This document shows, in pieces, positions 10,056-19,513 of a DNA stretch of 64,000 nt. Where the stretch lies: NCBI GenBank assembly GCA_963836015.1, contig CAWIIF010000015.1, positions 1 through 64,000 of the forward strand, read 5' to 3'. The notes under the pieces are model-generated. The model saw only the letters and a program-made list of their open reading frames with translations. It searched no databases and was not told the origin of the DNA. The DNA comes from CAWCDJ01 sp963836015 (GTDB lineage Bacteria > Acidobacteriota > Terriglobia > Bryobacterales > Bryobacteraceae). The position numbers were made by a program, and so were the translations under genes. How positions within the stretch are numbered: position 1 is the first letter of the stretch; every line of letters starts with the position of its first letter.

Positions 10056-11150
10056 TTGAAGACGCTCTGGAAGCAGAAGGACCTGATTGCCGGGGGATCG
10101 CGTCTGCGAAACAAGGGCTGGTGCCGGAGAACCGTGCGGCACGATGACTGGGGTTTCCGCCGTGGGATCCTGGACCTGCAAGTGCGCAAGAGCCGTTGCC
10201 TGGATTGCGGCCGCTCGTTTCGCCAGTCAACGCCAGGCATCCAGCCGTACCAGCGAGCCAGCGAGAGCTTCCAGGAGATGGTCTTTCAGCAGCACCTGGA
10301 TGGAATTAACCGGAGCTGCTTGGCAAGACAGAAGGGCATTGGAGCGGCGACGGTGCAGCGCTATTTCCTCCGCCGACTGCAACGACGCGCGCGCCAGGAC
10401 CATGCGCCGGCATGCCCCAAGGTTCTGGGCATCGACGAGCATTTCTTCACCCGCCGCAAAGGCTACGCCACCACCATGTGCGACCTGAAGAATCACCGCA
10501 TCTACGATGTCGTACTCGGCCGTTCCGAAGCGGCCCTGGAGTCCTATTTCCTTCGGCTTGAGGGTAAAGAGCAGGTGCGGATCGTGTGCATGGACCTGGC
10601 TGTGGTCTACCGCTCGATCATCAGAAAGCATTTTCCCAAGGCGGTCATCGTGGCCGACCGTTTTCACGTGATCCGGCTCGTCAATCACCACTTCCTGGCC
10701 TGCTGGAGAGAGATCGATCCGGTTGGCGCCAAGAACCGCGGCCTGCTATCGCTGATGCGGCGCCATCGCCACAACCTCAAACCGGAACAGAAACTCCGGC
10801 TCATGGCCTACCTGGCCGAGCGGCCGGCTCTTGATGCGATCTACCGCTTCAAGCAGCGCCTCTGCTATCTGCTGCTGAAGAAACACAAAAGCAAACGGCA
10901 GTGCCAAAAGCTGATTCCCCAGTTTCTGCGCGCGGTCGTCGAATTGCGCCAATCCGGACTGATGCCACTCGTCGCCTTGGGCGAAACGCTCCACTCCTGG
11001 TCCCAGGAGATCGCGCGCATGTGGCGCTTCACGCCATCCAACGGAATTACCGAAGGGTTTCACAACAAAATGGAAACGATCAGCAGGCAGGCCTACGGCT
11101 TCCGCAACTTCGAAAACTACCGTCAGCGAGTGCAGGTGTTATGTTCTTAG
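10056..11150 (+). mobile_element. ISL3-family transposase, read in frame with the upstream kinase
   Basis: The translation has the ISL3 DDE layout: a zinc-finger-like segment (RCLDCGRSFRQ near 10200), an HTH-like segment (KGIGAATVQRYF), first Asp in VLGIDEHFF, second in CMDLAVVYRSI with IVADRFHVIRLVNHH close behind, and the final Glu in NGITEGFHNKME, ending YGFRNFENYRQRV. Its own start is not obvious: TTG 10056 is one candidate, and the N terminus may be clipped because only one half of the usual zinc finger is visible. I found no convincing terminal inverted repeats or target duplication. GC is higher than in the kinase it interrupts, consistent with insertion. It could still be active if started internally. 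Confidence 0.8.
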
Positions 11151-11229
11151 AAAGGGATGGGATTGAAGTTTGCCCCCGGAATTGGCGTACAGCCCGTGGT
11201 CGCCCACGGCCCGTAAGTCTATGAAAACA

Positions 11230-11304
11230 TGGTAGCGCTAACGGGAATCGAACCCGTATTTAAGCCTTGAGAGGGCTCCGTCCTAACCGTTAGACGATAG
11301 CGCC
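11230..11304 (-). tRNA. tRNA-Glu (anticodon CTC)
   Basis: On the minus strand it folds as a full cloverleaf: acceptor GGCGCTA/TAGCGCT with a G1-U72 wobble, anticodon arm GAGCC-CTCTCAA-GGCTT giving anticodon CTC, T arm ACGGG-TTCGATT-CCCGT, and an encoded 3' ACCA. The D arm and TCGTCTAACGGTTAGGAC resemble other bacterial tRNA-Glu. It reads GAG. It lies 79 bases after the ISL3 transposase stop. Confidence 0.93.
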
Positions 11305-11319
11305 ATGGGCGTTTTCATT

Positions 11320-11478
11320 CTAACAAACTTCGGACGTCCGGCGGTCAGGCCGGCCGCGGAGCGCGTCCTTGCGCAGGGCGGCAGCGTCTATTTCGACTCC
11401 TCCGAGCCGCACGCCTACCGCGGCATCGGCAAGGGTGGGGCTCTCGCCGTGGTGGTGACCACGCCTCCCCGTCTCTAA
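11320..11478 (+). pseudogene. C-terminal remnant of a cupin-domain regulator
   Basis: The open frame after the tRNA reads LAQGGSVYFDSSEPHAYRG, then ALAVVVTTPPRL and stop. This matches the last cupin strands of XRE-HTH/cupin regulators (a GxSxYFD..xPHxYR pattern). There is no start codon or N-terminal HTH in the window; the tRNA occupies the place where it should be. Only about 50 codons remain. Confidence 0.5.
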
Positions 11479-11494
11479 GCGCGGGATAATAGTG

Positions 11495-13165
11495 ATGATG
11501 CGGTGCCTGCTTTACCTTTGCCTGCTCCCCGGCCTCCTTTCGGCGGACAGCCATTGGATCAAATTCACATCGGGGCCATTCGAGGTCTTCACGGACGCCG
11601 GTTCCCACGACGGACGCGAGACCCTGGTGCGCTTCGAGGAGTTCCGGAACGCTCTCGGCCAGATCGTCGGGGAAAACGACCTGCAGACCCCCGAGCCCGT
11701 GCGGATTTTCGTGTTCAAGAATGCCAAGGGCTGGACCGGCTCCGAGCCGCTCATTCAGGCGCGCGACCGCTACGCCATCGTGCTCCAGGAGAAAGAAGAC
11801 GTCTCGCCCGCGACCTATACGGCCCTGACCCGCCTGTTCCTGAAAGCGAATACGGCCCAGATGCCTCCCGCCTTCGAACACGGCCTGGAAGAGTTCTTCT
11901 CCACCATTCAGGTGAACGGCATACACATCACCGCAGGAACGCCGCCGGCGAAGCCCGATCTCGATTGGGCGCGCATCCACCTGCTGATCGCCGATCCCGA
12001 ATATTTCGGCAAGGTCCGCGTGCTCCTTTATAACCTGCGCAAGGGCGTCGATCAGGAAGCCGCCTACCGCAATGCGTTCGGCAAGTCGCCGGCCGCGGTG
12101 GAGGCGCAGGCAAAGCAGCATTTCGCAGCGGGAAATTTCCAGACCACCGCGCTCTCCAGCCGCCCCATGGCGGAAGGCGATTTTCCGGAGCGTCCCGTAT
12201 CCGACACCGACGCCCGGCTGGCGCGCGCCGACCTGCTGACGGGCAGCCAGTCGGCGGCCGATTACGAGAGCCTCCTGCGCGATCACGAAAAGGTTGCCGA
12301 GGCCGAGGAAGGGCTCGGTCTCCTGGCGCTTCGGGCGGGCCACAAGGACGAGGCGCGGCAGCATTTTTCCGCATCGATCCAGGCGGGCAGCAGCAGCGCC
12401 CGCAGCTACATCGAATACGCCAGGCTGGAGCCCGATAACGAGAAGGCCGACCAGGCCCTTCTCAAAGCGGCGGGCATCAATCCAAAGCTCGACGAGCCGT
12501 TCGTCCTGATGGCGCAGCGCGACACCGATCCGCGCCGCCGGCTCATGCACTGGAAGGCCGCCACCGAGCGCAATCCGCGCGAGCCTTCCTACTGGGAGGC
12601 GCTCGCCAACTGCTATCTGGCCGATCACAATTACGCGGAGGCCGCCAAGGCCTGGCGGGGCGGGGAACAGGCCGCCACCGATCCCGCCGTTCGCGAGCGG
12701 ATGCACCAGGCGCGCATGTCGATCGAGCAGCAGCGGCTGGATTACGAGGCCGCCGAAAAGCAGCGCCAGTCCGACGCTGACGCACGCGACATGGAGAAGC
12801 TGAAAGCCGAAGCGCGCGCCCATGTCCACGAGCTCGAGCAGAAGTACAACCAGGGAGAGGCCCCCAAGGCCGATTCCAAGGCCGTGCCGTGGTGGGATGG
12901 TCCGAAGCCGGGCGGCAAAGCGACCGGCATGCTCGAGCGGGTGGATTGCCTGGGAAAGCAGTTCCGCCTTCTGGTGCGTTCGAGTGACGGGAAGACCGTC
13001 CGGCTGTTGATCCCCGACGCCGGGCAGATCGCGCTCTCGGGAGGAGGCGATCAGTCGCTTGCGTGTGGCGCGCAGCAGCCGCGCCGCGTCATCATCGAAT
13101 ACTTCCCGAAGGCCAATGCCCGCCTGGGAACCGCGGGCGAGGTGGCAACCATCGAGTTCCAGTGA
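11495..13165 (+). CDS. Secreted TPR-repeat protein of unknown function
   Basis: About 556 aa. A signal peptide (MRCLLYLCLLPGLLSA) is followed by a region resembling DUF1570/peptidase-MA-like domains (FEVFTDAG, VRIFVFKN, FEHGLEEFFS) but without an HExxH. Tetratricopeptide-like helices occupy about 220-440 (AEAEEGLGLLALRAGHKDEA, EALANCYLADHNYAEAAKAW). The end is a charged coiled coil and a small beta domain with a conserved Cys pair. Three starts compete (GTG 11492, ATG 11495, ATG 11498); GCGGGA 8 nt upstream suits 11495. Its stop overlaps the next gene's GTG start by 4 bases, so the two are probably co-translated. Confidence 0.7.
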   Translation: MMRCLLYLCLLPGLLSADSHWIKFTSGPFEVFTDAGSHDGRETLVRFEEFRNALGQIVGENDLQTPEPVRIFVFKNAKGWTGSEPLIQARDRYAIVLQEKEDVSPATYTALTRLFLKANTAQMPPAFEHGLEEFFSTIQVNGIHITAGTPPAKPDLDWARIHLLIADPEYFGKVRVLLYNLRKGVDQEAAYRNAFGKSPAAVEAQAKQHFAAGNFQTTALSSRPMAEGDFPERPVSDTDARLARADLLTGSQSAADYESLLRDHEKVAEAEEGLGLLALRAGHKDEARQHFSASIQAGSSSARSYIEYARLEPDNEKADQALLKAAGINPKLDEPFVLMAQRDTDPRRRLMHWKAATERNPREPSYWEALANCYLADHNYAEAAKAWRGGEQAATDPAVRERMHQARMSIEQQRLDYEAAEKQRQSDADARDMEKLKAEARAHVHELEQKYNQGEAPKADSKAVPWWDGPKPGGKATGMLERVDCLGKQFRLLVRSSDGKTVRLLIPDAGQIALSGGGDQSLACGAQQPRRVIIEYFPKANARLGTAGEVATIEFQ

Positions 13166-14358
13166 GCGACACAGCCGGCGCGTCCCGCCTTCGCTGGCTG
13201 GTGCTGGCGGTGTTCGTCCTTTCTTCCGCCATCAACTATCTCGACCGCATGGCCCTCGCCACTCTCGCGCCCGTCGTGCGTGACGAATTCCACCTTTCGA
13301 ATGCCGACTACGGCTGGATCGTGTCCGCATTCTCCATCGCCTACGCGGTGAGCGCGCCTTTCGCCGGCATGTTGACGGACCGCATCGGGCTTAACCGCGC
13401 CATCAGCCTGGTGGTCGGGTTGTGGTCGTGCGCCGGAATCGCAACCGGCTTCACCCGCGGGCTGGGCGGTCTGGTGGCATGCCGCACCGTGCTCGGCATG
13501 GCGGAAGCGGGCGGCATCCCGGCCGCCGGCAAAGCCATCCATCAGTTTCTGCGGCCGGCGGAGCGGGGCCTCGGTAACGCGCTCAACCAGATGGCCGTGA
13601 GCTTCGGCCTGGTCCTGGCGCCGCCGCTCGCCACGTGGATTGCCGTGACGCGCGGCTGGCGCGACGCTTTCGTCGCGACCGGTCTGTTGGGGCTGATATG
13701 GATCGCCGTGTGGAACCTTGTCGTGCGGCGCGTGCGGGTTGCGCCTCCGCCCAAGCTGGAAATGAGCGGAGCTGCCGGGATGCTGCGGGACCGCCGCCTG
13801 TGGGCATTCGCCGGGGCCAACGCCCTGAGCATGGTCGGCTATTCGCTTTGGACCAACTGGACTACCGTTTACCTGATGGAGGCCCACCGCCTGACGCTGG
13901 TCGAAGCAGCCTGGTATGCCTGGATTCCTCCGGTCTTCGCGGCGGCCGGCGGACTGGCCGGCGGCTGGCTCTCCCTCCGCCTGATCGACCGCGGCATGGC
14001 TGCTCTCCCGGCGCGCTTCCGCGTCTGCCTGGCGGCGTCGGTGCTCTCTCTGGCGTCCGCGGCAATTCCGGCCGCCCCCTCGGCGGCGTGGGCCTGCGCC
14101 GGCATCTCGCTCAGCATCCTGGCCGTGTCCGCATTCTCCGTCAACACGTACACGCTCCCGCTCGATGCGTTCGGCGGCTCGCGCGCCGCGTTCGCGATCT
14201 CGATCCTGGTGGCCTCGTATGGCATCGCGCAATTCATCGTTTCCCCCCTGATCGGACGGATGATGGACCAGCGAGCCTACGCCGCCGTCGCGGCGCTTGC
14301 CGCGTTAACGCCGCTGGCCGCCTGCGCGGTTCTTTGGGCCATGAGGGCCAACCGGTGA
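13162..14358 (+). CDS. MFS transporter, anion:cation symporter (ACS/ExuT-like) type
   Basis: 398 aa, twelve predicted membrane helices. The N terminus has INYLDRMALATLAPVVRDEF, typical of the ACS family that imports hexuronates, glucarate and other organic anions. LTDRIGLNRAIS is the loop 2-3 motif. GTG start at 13162 overlaps the upstream stop (GTGA), and its own stop overlaps the GTG of the glycosyltransferase gene by 4 bases, so three genes form a run. Substrate is not predictable from sequence. Confidence 0.85.
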   Translation: MSDTAGASRLRWLVLAVFVLSSAINYLDRMALATLAPVVRDEFHLSNADYGWIVSAFSIAYAVSAPFAGMLTDRIGLNRAISLVVGLWSCAGIATGFTRGLGGLVACRTVLGMAEAGGIPAAGKAIHQFLRPAERGLGNALNQMAVSFGLVLAPPLATWIAVTRGWRDAFVATGLLGLIWIAVWNLVVRRVRVAPPPKLEMSGAAGMLRDRRLWAFAGANALSMVGYSLWTNWTTVYLMEAHRLTLVEAAWYAWIPPVFAAAGGLAGGWLSLRLIDRGMAALPARFRVCLAASVLSLASAAIPAAPSAAWACAGISLSILAVSAFSVNTYTLPLDAFGGSRAAFAISILVASYGIAQFIVSPLIGRMMDQRAYAAVAALAALTPLAACAVLWAMRANR

Positions 14359-15978
14359 AACAACGGCTCAAACAGTGGATCTTCCGCCTGCTGGGCAAGG
14401 ACCCCGACGCCGTGGTCGTCACTTTCGTCAGCGGCCCTCCCGATCTCTGCCGGCGCATGGCGGAGGAGGTGCGCTCCCTGGTGCCCGATCGCCGCCACTT
14501 TCTGGCCACCGAGGAGAACTGGCCGCAACTGCGCCGCGAGCTTAAGGCGTACCGCATCGGCCTCGCGCCCGTGATGCTCTCGCCTCACGCGGCCGGGCTG
14601 CGCCGCGCCGCGTACCGCCTGGCCCCGCGCAAGATCCTGGCGTACAACTCGCGCCTGGAGCGCCACCATCTCGGCCTTCAACCTGGCGTCGTTCCTCTTC
14701 TGGCGCGGTGTGCCGCTCGACCGCATCTACCTACGCCCCTGGTGGTGGCCCTGGCCGAAGCGCGAACGCTCCACGACGCCGGTCGAGATCCAACGCCATG
14801 ACGGACGCGCCGTAACTCCCGGCCGCCGGCGCGTCGCGGTGCTTTCGCCCTACTTCCCGTACCCGCTCGCGCATGGCGGCGCCGTTCGCATCTTTAACCT
14901 TCTGCGCGAGATCGCGGCGGAGTTCGACGTGGAACTGTTCGCGTTTACCGACGGGCCGGATGCGCCGGAGCTTGCGCCCGCGCTGGAATTCTGCGCCCGG
15001 GTCGTGCTGGTCGGGAAGCCCCGCTACCGCGAGCCGCGCTGGTCCTCGGTGCTGCCGCCGGAGGTCCACGAGTTTCGCTCTCCAGCGATGCGCCGCGCGA
15101 TCGCGGAGGAGCGCCGGACATTCCGTTTCGAAAGCCTGCAGGTGGAATACACCCAACTGGCGGCATATGGCGGCGACATCCTGGTGGAGCACGACGTCAC
15201 GTTCGATCTCTTCGGCCAGGTGCTACGCCGCGAGCGGACCGTGGCCGCCTGGTGGGACTATTTCCGCTGGCGCCGATTCGAAAGGCGAGTGATCTCACGC
15301 TTTTCGAAGGTCGTCGTGATGTCGAAGAAGGACCAGGAGATGCTCGGCCCCACGGTGCGCACGGCCGTCATCGAAAACGGCGTCGACCTGGCCCGCTTTC
15401 TTCCCGAACCCGAAAACGCGGGAGAGCGCCTGCTATTCATCGGTTCGTTCCGCCATTTCCCCAACGTGGAAGCGTTCCGCTTCTTCACCGAAAAGGTCTG
15501 GCCCCTGCTGCGGGAAAAATTCCCTCAGATGACTCTCACGGTGGTATGCGGCGCGGACCCTCTCACCTACTGGCGCGCTTTCGCCGGCACCCCCGAACCG
15601 CCCGCGGACCCCCGTATCCAACTTCTGGGTTTCGTCGCCGACGTGCGCCCGCTTTACGTGGAAGCGAACCTGGTGATCGTGCCCACCACCGTCTCGGCCG
15701 GAACCAACGTCAAGGTGCTCGAGGCCATGGCCATGCAGCGCGCCGTGGTCTCGACCACGTCGGGCTGCGCGGGGTTGGGCCTGCTGCACGGCCACAGCGT
15801 GTGGGTGGCCGATACGCCCGAAGCCTTCGCGGCCGGAATCGCCACGCTCATCGGCGATCCCGAGCGCCGCGCCCAAATTGCGCAAGCCGCCTACGGCCAC
15901 GCCCGCCGCAATTTCGACTGGTCTGCCCTGGGCGAAAAGCAGCGCGAAATCATGAGGCATGGACCTACTTCGCGCTGA
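14355..15978 (+). CDS. GT4-type glycosyltransferase with N-terminal extension (one frameshift)
   Basis: Start GTG 14355. Residues 1-110 (VKQRLKQWIFRLLGKDPDAV, then YRIGLAPVMLSPHAAGLRRA) form a conserved N-terminal extension. The frame then breaks near 14665 and continues as FNLASFLFWRGVPLDRIYLR. The C-terminal 400 residues are a GT-B fold: VAVLSPYFPYPLAHGGAVRI at its N-terminal domain and PTTVSAGTNVKVLEAMAMQ in the nucleotide-sugar domain of the GT4 family. I read both halves as one protein of about 540 aa, because the second half has no ribosome binding site and the joined sequence is continuous. It would glycosylate a lipid or polysaccharide precursor in the cytoplasm. The 3' end overlaps the convergent PIG-L gene by 14 bases. 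Confidence 0.8.
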
Positions 15979-18512
15979 GCAGGTTCGCAAACAGGCGGTA
16001 CGCGCCGGGCACGCCGGCGGGCAACTGGCGGAACCAGGAGTACGACGTGAAGATGTAGACGCCTTTTCCGTAGCGCGTCCACAGTTCACCGCCCTCGAGC
16101 GGCTTCTCCCCCGGATCGCCGGATGCGAGCACCGTCTGATATTGCGGATCCCACTTGGTGGCGAACAGGAGGCCGCGCTCCTGCACCCAGCCTTCGAAAT
16201 CTCTCGGCGTGATCCGGTTCGGCTTCTCGAGCAGCGGACTGTCGGGATGCGGGAAGGTCACGGGCGCCTCCTCCACAGTCACTCGGTAGGAGTTGCCGCC
16301 GGGAATCGTGATCGGGTACGGGCCGATATTCGATTGCGGAATGTTGGCCGGGTTCTGTCCCCCCGGACCGCCGCGGCCGCCCTCGCCGCTCTGATACTGC
16401 ACCACATAAGTGCCGCCATTGCGCACGTATTCCATCAGGCGCGGCTCGTTCGCCTTCACATCCGGCCGCACATTGTAGGCGCGGATTCCGGCCACGATCG
16501 CATCGAATCGGGAGAGATCGCCCTGCTCCAGGTCCGACTGGCTGAGCAGTGTCACGTCCAAACCCAGTTGCCGCAGCGCGTCCGGCATGTCGTCGCCGGC
16601 GCCCATGATGTAGCCGATCTTGTGCGCCGCCACCCGGATATCCGCGCGAACCAGTTTCAAATCCGCAGGTGGAAAGATCCCTTGCGTCGGGATGTGCGGA
16701 TACTCGATCAGCTCCATTCCCGATGCGATCTCGCGGCCGCCTACGGTGGCGATGGCGCGCAGCGAAGCCGTGCTCTCGCTGGAGGGCGGGGTCACCGTGA
16801 AATCCAGTTGCTGCTGTTCTCCGCTCATCGCAATCTGGAAGCTCCGCGACCTTGGCTCGACCTTCCAGCCCGGCGGCGGATCCAGCCGGAGGTCGCCCGC
16901 GGCGTTCGCGGCGTTGGCCTGTACGGCCACCTGCACCTTCCGCGCGGCGCCGGTCGGGAAGAGCGCGTGCGAGTCGCTCAGCTCCACGGCTACCGGAGGC
17001 ACCACCAGGAGCGGGCGGTCGCGCTCCCCCTGCGCCCGGTCCGCATACCGGTAGTGAACGGGCCGCACCAGTTCGATCGGCGTTCCATCCACCGAAAGCA
17101 GCAGCCGCACCCGCACTACCGGCGGATTCTGTGGCTGGCCGATCAACCACTGGTCGTCCACCGTATAATCGTCCCCGGTAGGCGGCTTCACCAGCCAGTA
17201 CGGCTGCGAATAGGGCTGGCCGGCAGGCACCGCCCGGGTGAACTCCGCGGTGGCGCTCTGGTTGTAGCCCAGCTTCGCCTGTTTGGCATCGAGCGGCGCG
17301 CTGAACATGCCCTCCACCATTCCGCCTTCGAAGGTCACCTGCGCGGTGGAGCGGTTGAGAACCGTCGTGGTGAAGGTCAGGGGCGATCCGGGAATCACTT
17401 CAGGCTGGCGCGCCTGGGCATCCGTCCACAGGCCCGCGCACAGCGCCACGGTCTCGTCCAGTTCCGCCAGTTTCTCCTTCGCACGCGGGTCCGCCATGGA
17501 GGCGATCAGGGGCCGCGCTTTGAGCAGCAGCGGAATGGTTCGCTCGGGATGGGCCGGCTCGAAGGTGCGGATCGCCTCCTCGAGCGCCGCGCCTACAGCC
17601 GCGCCGCCCTTCGGAAAGCGCGACGGCCCAGGTGGTATCGATGCCGTCGAACAGGTCGTTCGAGGCCGGGTCGCCTTCCACCAGTTCGAAGGGCGTTCGC
17701 GCGGGGCCCGGGTGCCGCATGGCGCCGGTGCCCTGGCTGTGATGCATGCTGCGGCTCAGCACCGCGATTTCTTCATACGAGTAACCCAGGATGGGGTTGA
17801 ACTGGCCGGTTTCCGCCTCGCCGGCTTTCTTGGGAGGAGGCCCCTGTTGCGCGCCGCGTCCGCCGAAAAAGCCCCCGGCATGCACCAGCCGCCGCGGCTT
17901 CCAGGGCTGCACATATTGCAGTTGCTCCGGAAATCGCTTCGGATCGCCCGCCGCCTCGAACGCTTCCTTGCCCAGAAGTGCCGATGCCTGGTGCTGTCCG
18001 TGGCCGTCGCGCGGCGTGCCCGTGAAGCACAGAATCACGACGTCCGGCCGGAAGCTCCGCATCACCCAGACGACGTCGGAAAGGATCCGGTCGTGTCCCC
18101 ACTTCTGCAGCGTTTCCGAGGCCGTCTTGGTGAAACCGAAATCGATCGCGCGCGTGAAAAACTGCTCGGCGCCGTCGATGCGTCGCGCGTCCAGAAGCTC
18201 CTGTGTGCGGATGATTCCCAGTTGCGCGCCCTGCTCCGAGCCGATCAGATTCTGCCCGCCTTCCCCGCGGGTGAGCGAGAGGTAGGCCGTTCGCATATGC
18301 CGCCCGCGTGCGAAATAGGCCAGGACGGCGGTGCGCTCGTCGTCCGGATGTGCGGCGATCATCAGGACCCTGCCCAGCTCATTCAACCGGCGCAGTGACT
18401 GTTCCACCTCCGGCGTGCCGGAAAACGGCGCTTGCGCGGCCAGTGGTAAGGACGCACCCGTAAAAAAAAGAACAGTAAGGAACCTGGCAGCCAGTTTGCT
18501 CGTCGGAGTCAT
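15965..18512 (-). CDS. PIG-L (LmbE-type) deacetylase, large form (one frameshift)
   Basis: A signal peptide (LTVLFFTGASLPLAA) precedes the PIG-L domain: VLMIAAHPDDERTAV gives the HPDD zinc/catalytic motif and DGHGQHQAS the distal metal-binding His. These enzymes remove N-acetyl groups from sugars. After residue about 300 the frame breaks near 17625; the other frame continues through GAAVGAALEEAIRTFEPAHP to a long beta-rich C-terminal region (LELIEYPHIPTQ-like, then DAIVAGIRAYNVRP) ending RLFANLLSAK. Large secreted PIG-L proteins of about 850 aa with this C-terminal part are common in Acidobacteria and Bacteroidetes. The total length with the frame joined is about 848 aa. Confidence 0.82.
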
Positions 18513-18540
18513 TAGAAGACCATTCTACGCTGTCGCCCAG

Positions 18541-18573
18541 AGCCGCGACCGCGAAGGAGCGGGTTGCGCGGCT
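18541..18573. repeat. Dispersed SRDRxGA-type palindromic repeat
   Basis: AGCCGCG (18541-18547) pairs with CGCGGCT (18567-18573) around ACCGCGAAGGAGCGGGTTG. Translated in one plus frame it gives SRDREGAG, a signature of an intergenic repeat I have seen scattered in planctomycete and acidobacterial genomes. It lies between the divergent PIG-L and patatin genes. Recognition is from memory. Confidence 0.4.
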
Positions 18574-18599
18574 CGAGTCGGATGGTCTGGGAGGGGTAT

Positions 18600-19505
18600 A
18601 TGAGAGCTGCTCGCGCCGTTCGCAGCTTCTTTTCGGCTCTTCGCATTTCCCCGAATCTTCCTTCCCGCCCGCGCGGGCCGCATACGCCGCCGAAGATCGG
18701 CCTGGCGCTCGGTGGAGGCTTCGCGCGCGGAGTCGCGCACGCCGGCGTTCTGGCCGTCCTGGAACGGAGCGGGATTCCCATTCACTGCATCACCGGCGTT
18801 AGTGCGGGTTCGATCGTTGCCGCGGCCTATGCCAGCGGCGCCTCGCCCGCCGAGATCGCGGAGGCCGGATGCGCCATGCGATTCGGTGATGTGGCGCGCT
18901 GGAGCCTTTGCCGCATGGGTTTCGTAGTCAGCGAGCGAATGAAGAGCTTCCTCGAGCGCCTGCTCAAGCGGTACACCTTCGAGGAGATGCGCATCCCGCT
19001 CGGCGTGGTCGCCACCGACCTGTCCAGCGGAGCCTCCGTCGCCTTCCGCGATTCCGGCGATGTTTTCATGCCGATTCGCGCGAGTTGCTCCTATCCGGGC
19101 CTCTTCCAGCCGGTTCGATACCAGGACCGCATGCTGGTGGATGGCGCCATGAGCATGGAAATCCCCGCGATCCTCGCGCGCCAACTGGGCGCCACCCACG
19201 TGATCTCGGTGCACCTTCCCGCGCAGGACAACGCCGTGCCGTCCAATGTCTTTCAGGTGGTCAACCGCTGCTTTCAGATCATGCAGACCCGCGCCGAAGA
19301 GAGCTGGCGCACCCATAGCGACCTCGTGATCGCGCCGGATGTGCGCAACATCGAGTGGGATGGGTTCGCCTGCGGTCCCCAAATGCTTCAGGCGGGGGAG
19401 GCCGCTGCAATTTCGGCAATTCCGCAGGTTCGCGCCTGGCTCAACGGACATGCCCACCCCAGGCTCACCGGCGCCGCGGAGTACGCTCCGGTCCGGCCGG
19501 GTTAG
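18600..19505 (+). CDS. Patatin-like phospholipase (RssA type)
   Basis: 301 aa from ATG 18600, placed after GGGAGGGG. The patatin signature is complete: oxyanion loop ALGGGFARGVAHAG, nucleophile elbow GVSAGS and the Asp of the Ser-Asp dyad in VDGAMSMEIP. It is probably cytoplasmic or membrane-associated and hydrolyses acyl esters of lipids. The TonB receptor gene begins 9 bases after its stop, so the two may be co-transcribed, though no shared function is evident. Confidence 0.87.
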   Translation: MRAARAVRSFFSALRISPNLPSRPRGPHTPPKIGLALGGGFARGVAHAGVLAVLERSGIPIHCITGVSAGSIVAAAYASGASPAEIAEAGCAMRFGDVARWSLCRMGFVVSERMKSFLERLLKRYTFEEMRIPLGVVATDLSSGASVAFRDSGDVFMPIRASCSYPGLFQPVRYQDRMLVDGAMSMEIPAILARQLGATHVISVHLPAQDNAVPSNVFQVVNRCFQIMQTRAEESWRTHSDLVIAPDVRNIEWDGFACGPQMLQAGEAAAISAIPQVRAWLNGHAHPRLTGAAEYAPVRPG

Positions 19506-19513
19506 AATCGGGG

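Noticed and set aside
10020..11229. Terminal inverted repeats of the ISL3 element
   Set aside because: Only weak matches such as CTGTAAGCG versus CTGTACGCC were found, too poor to define ends.
11345..12829. Long minus-strand open frame (494 codons)
   Set aside because: It is the antisense of the TPR protein gene and shows the Arg/Gly/Ala-rich composition of a high-GC shadow.
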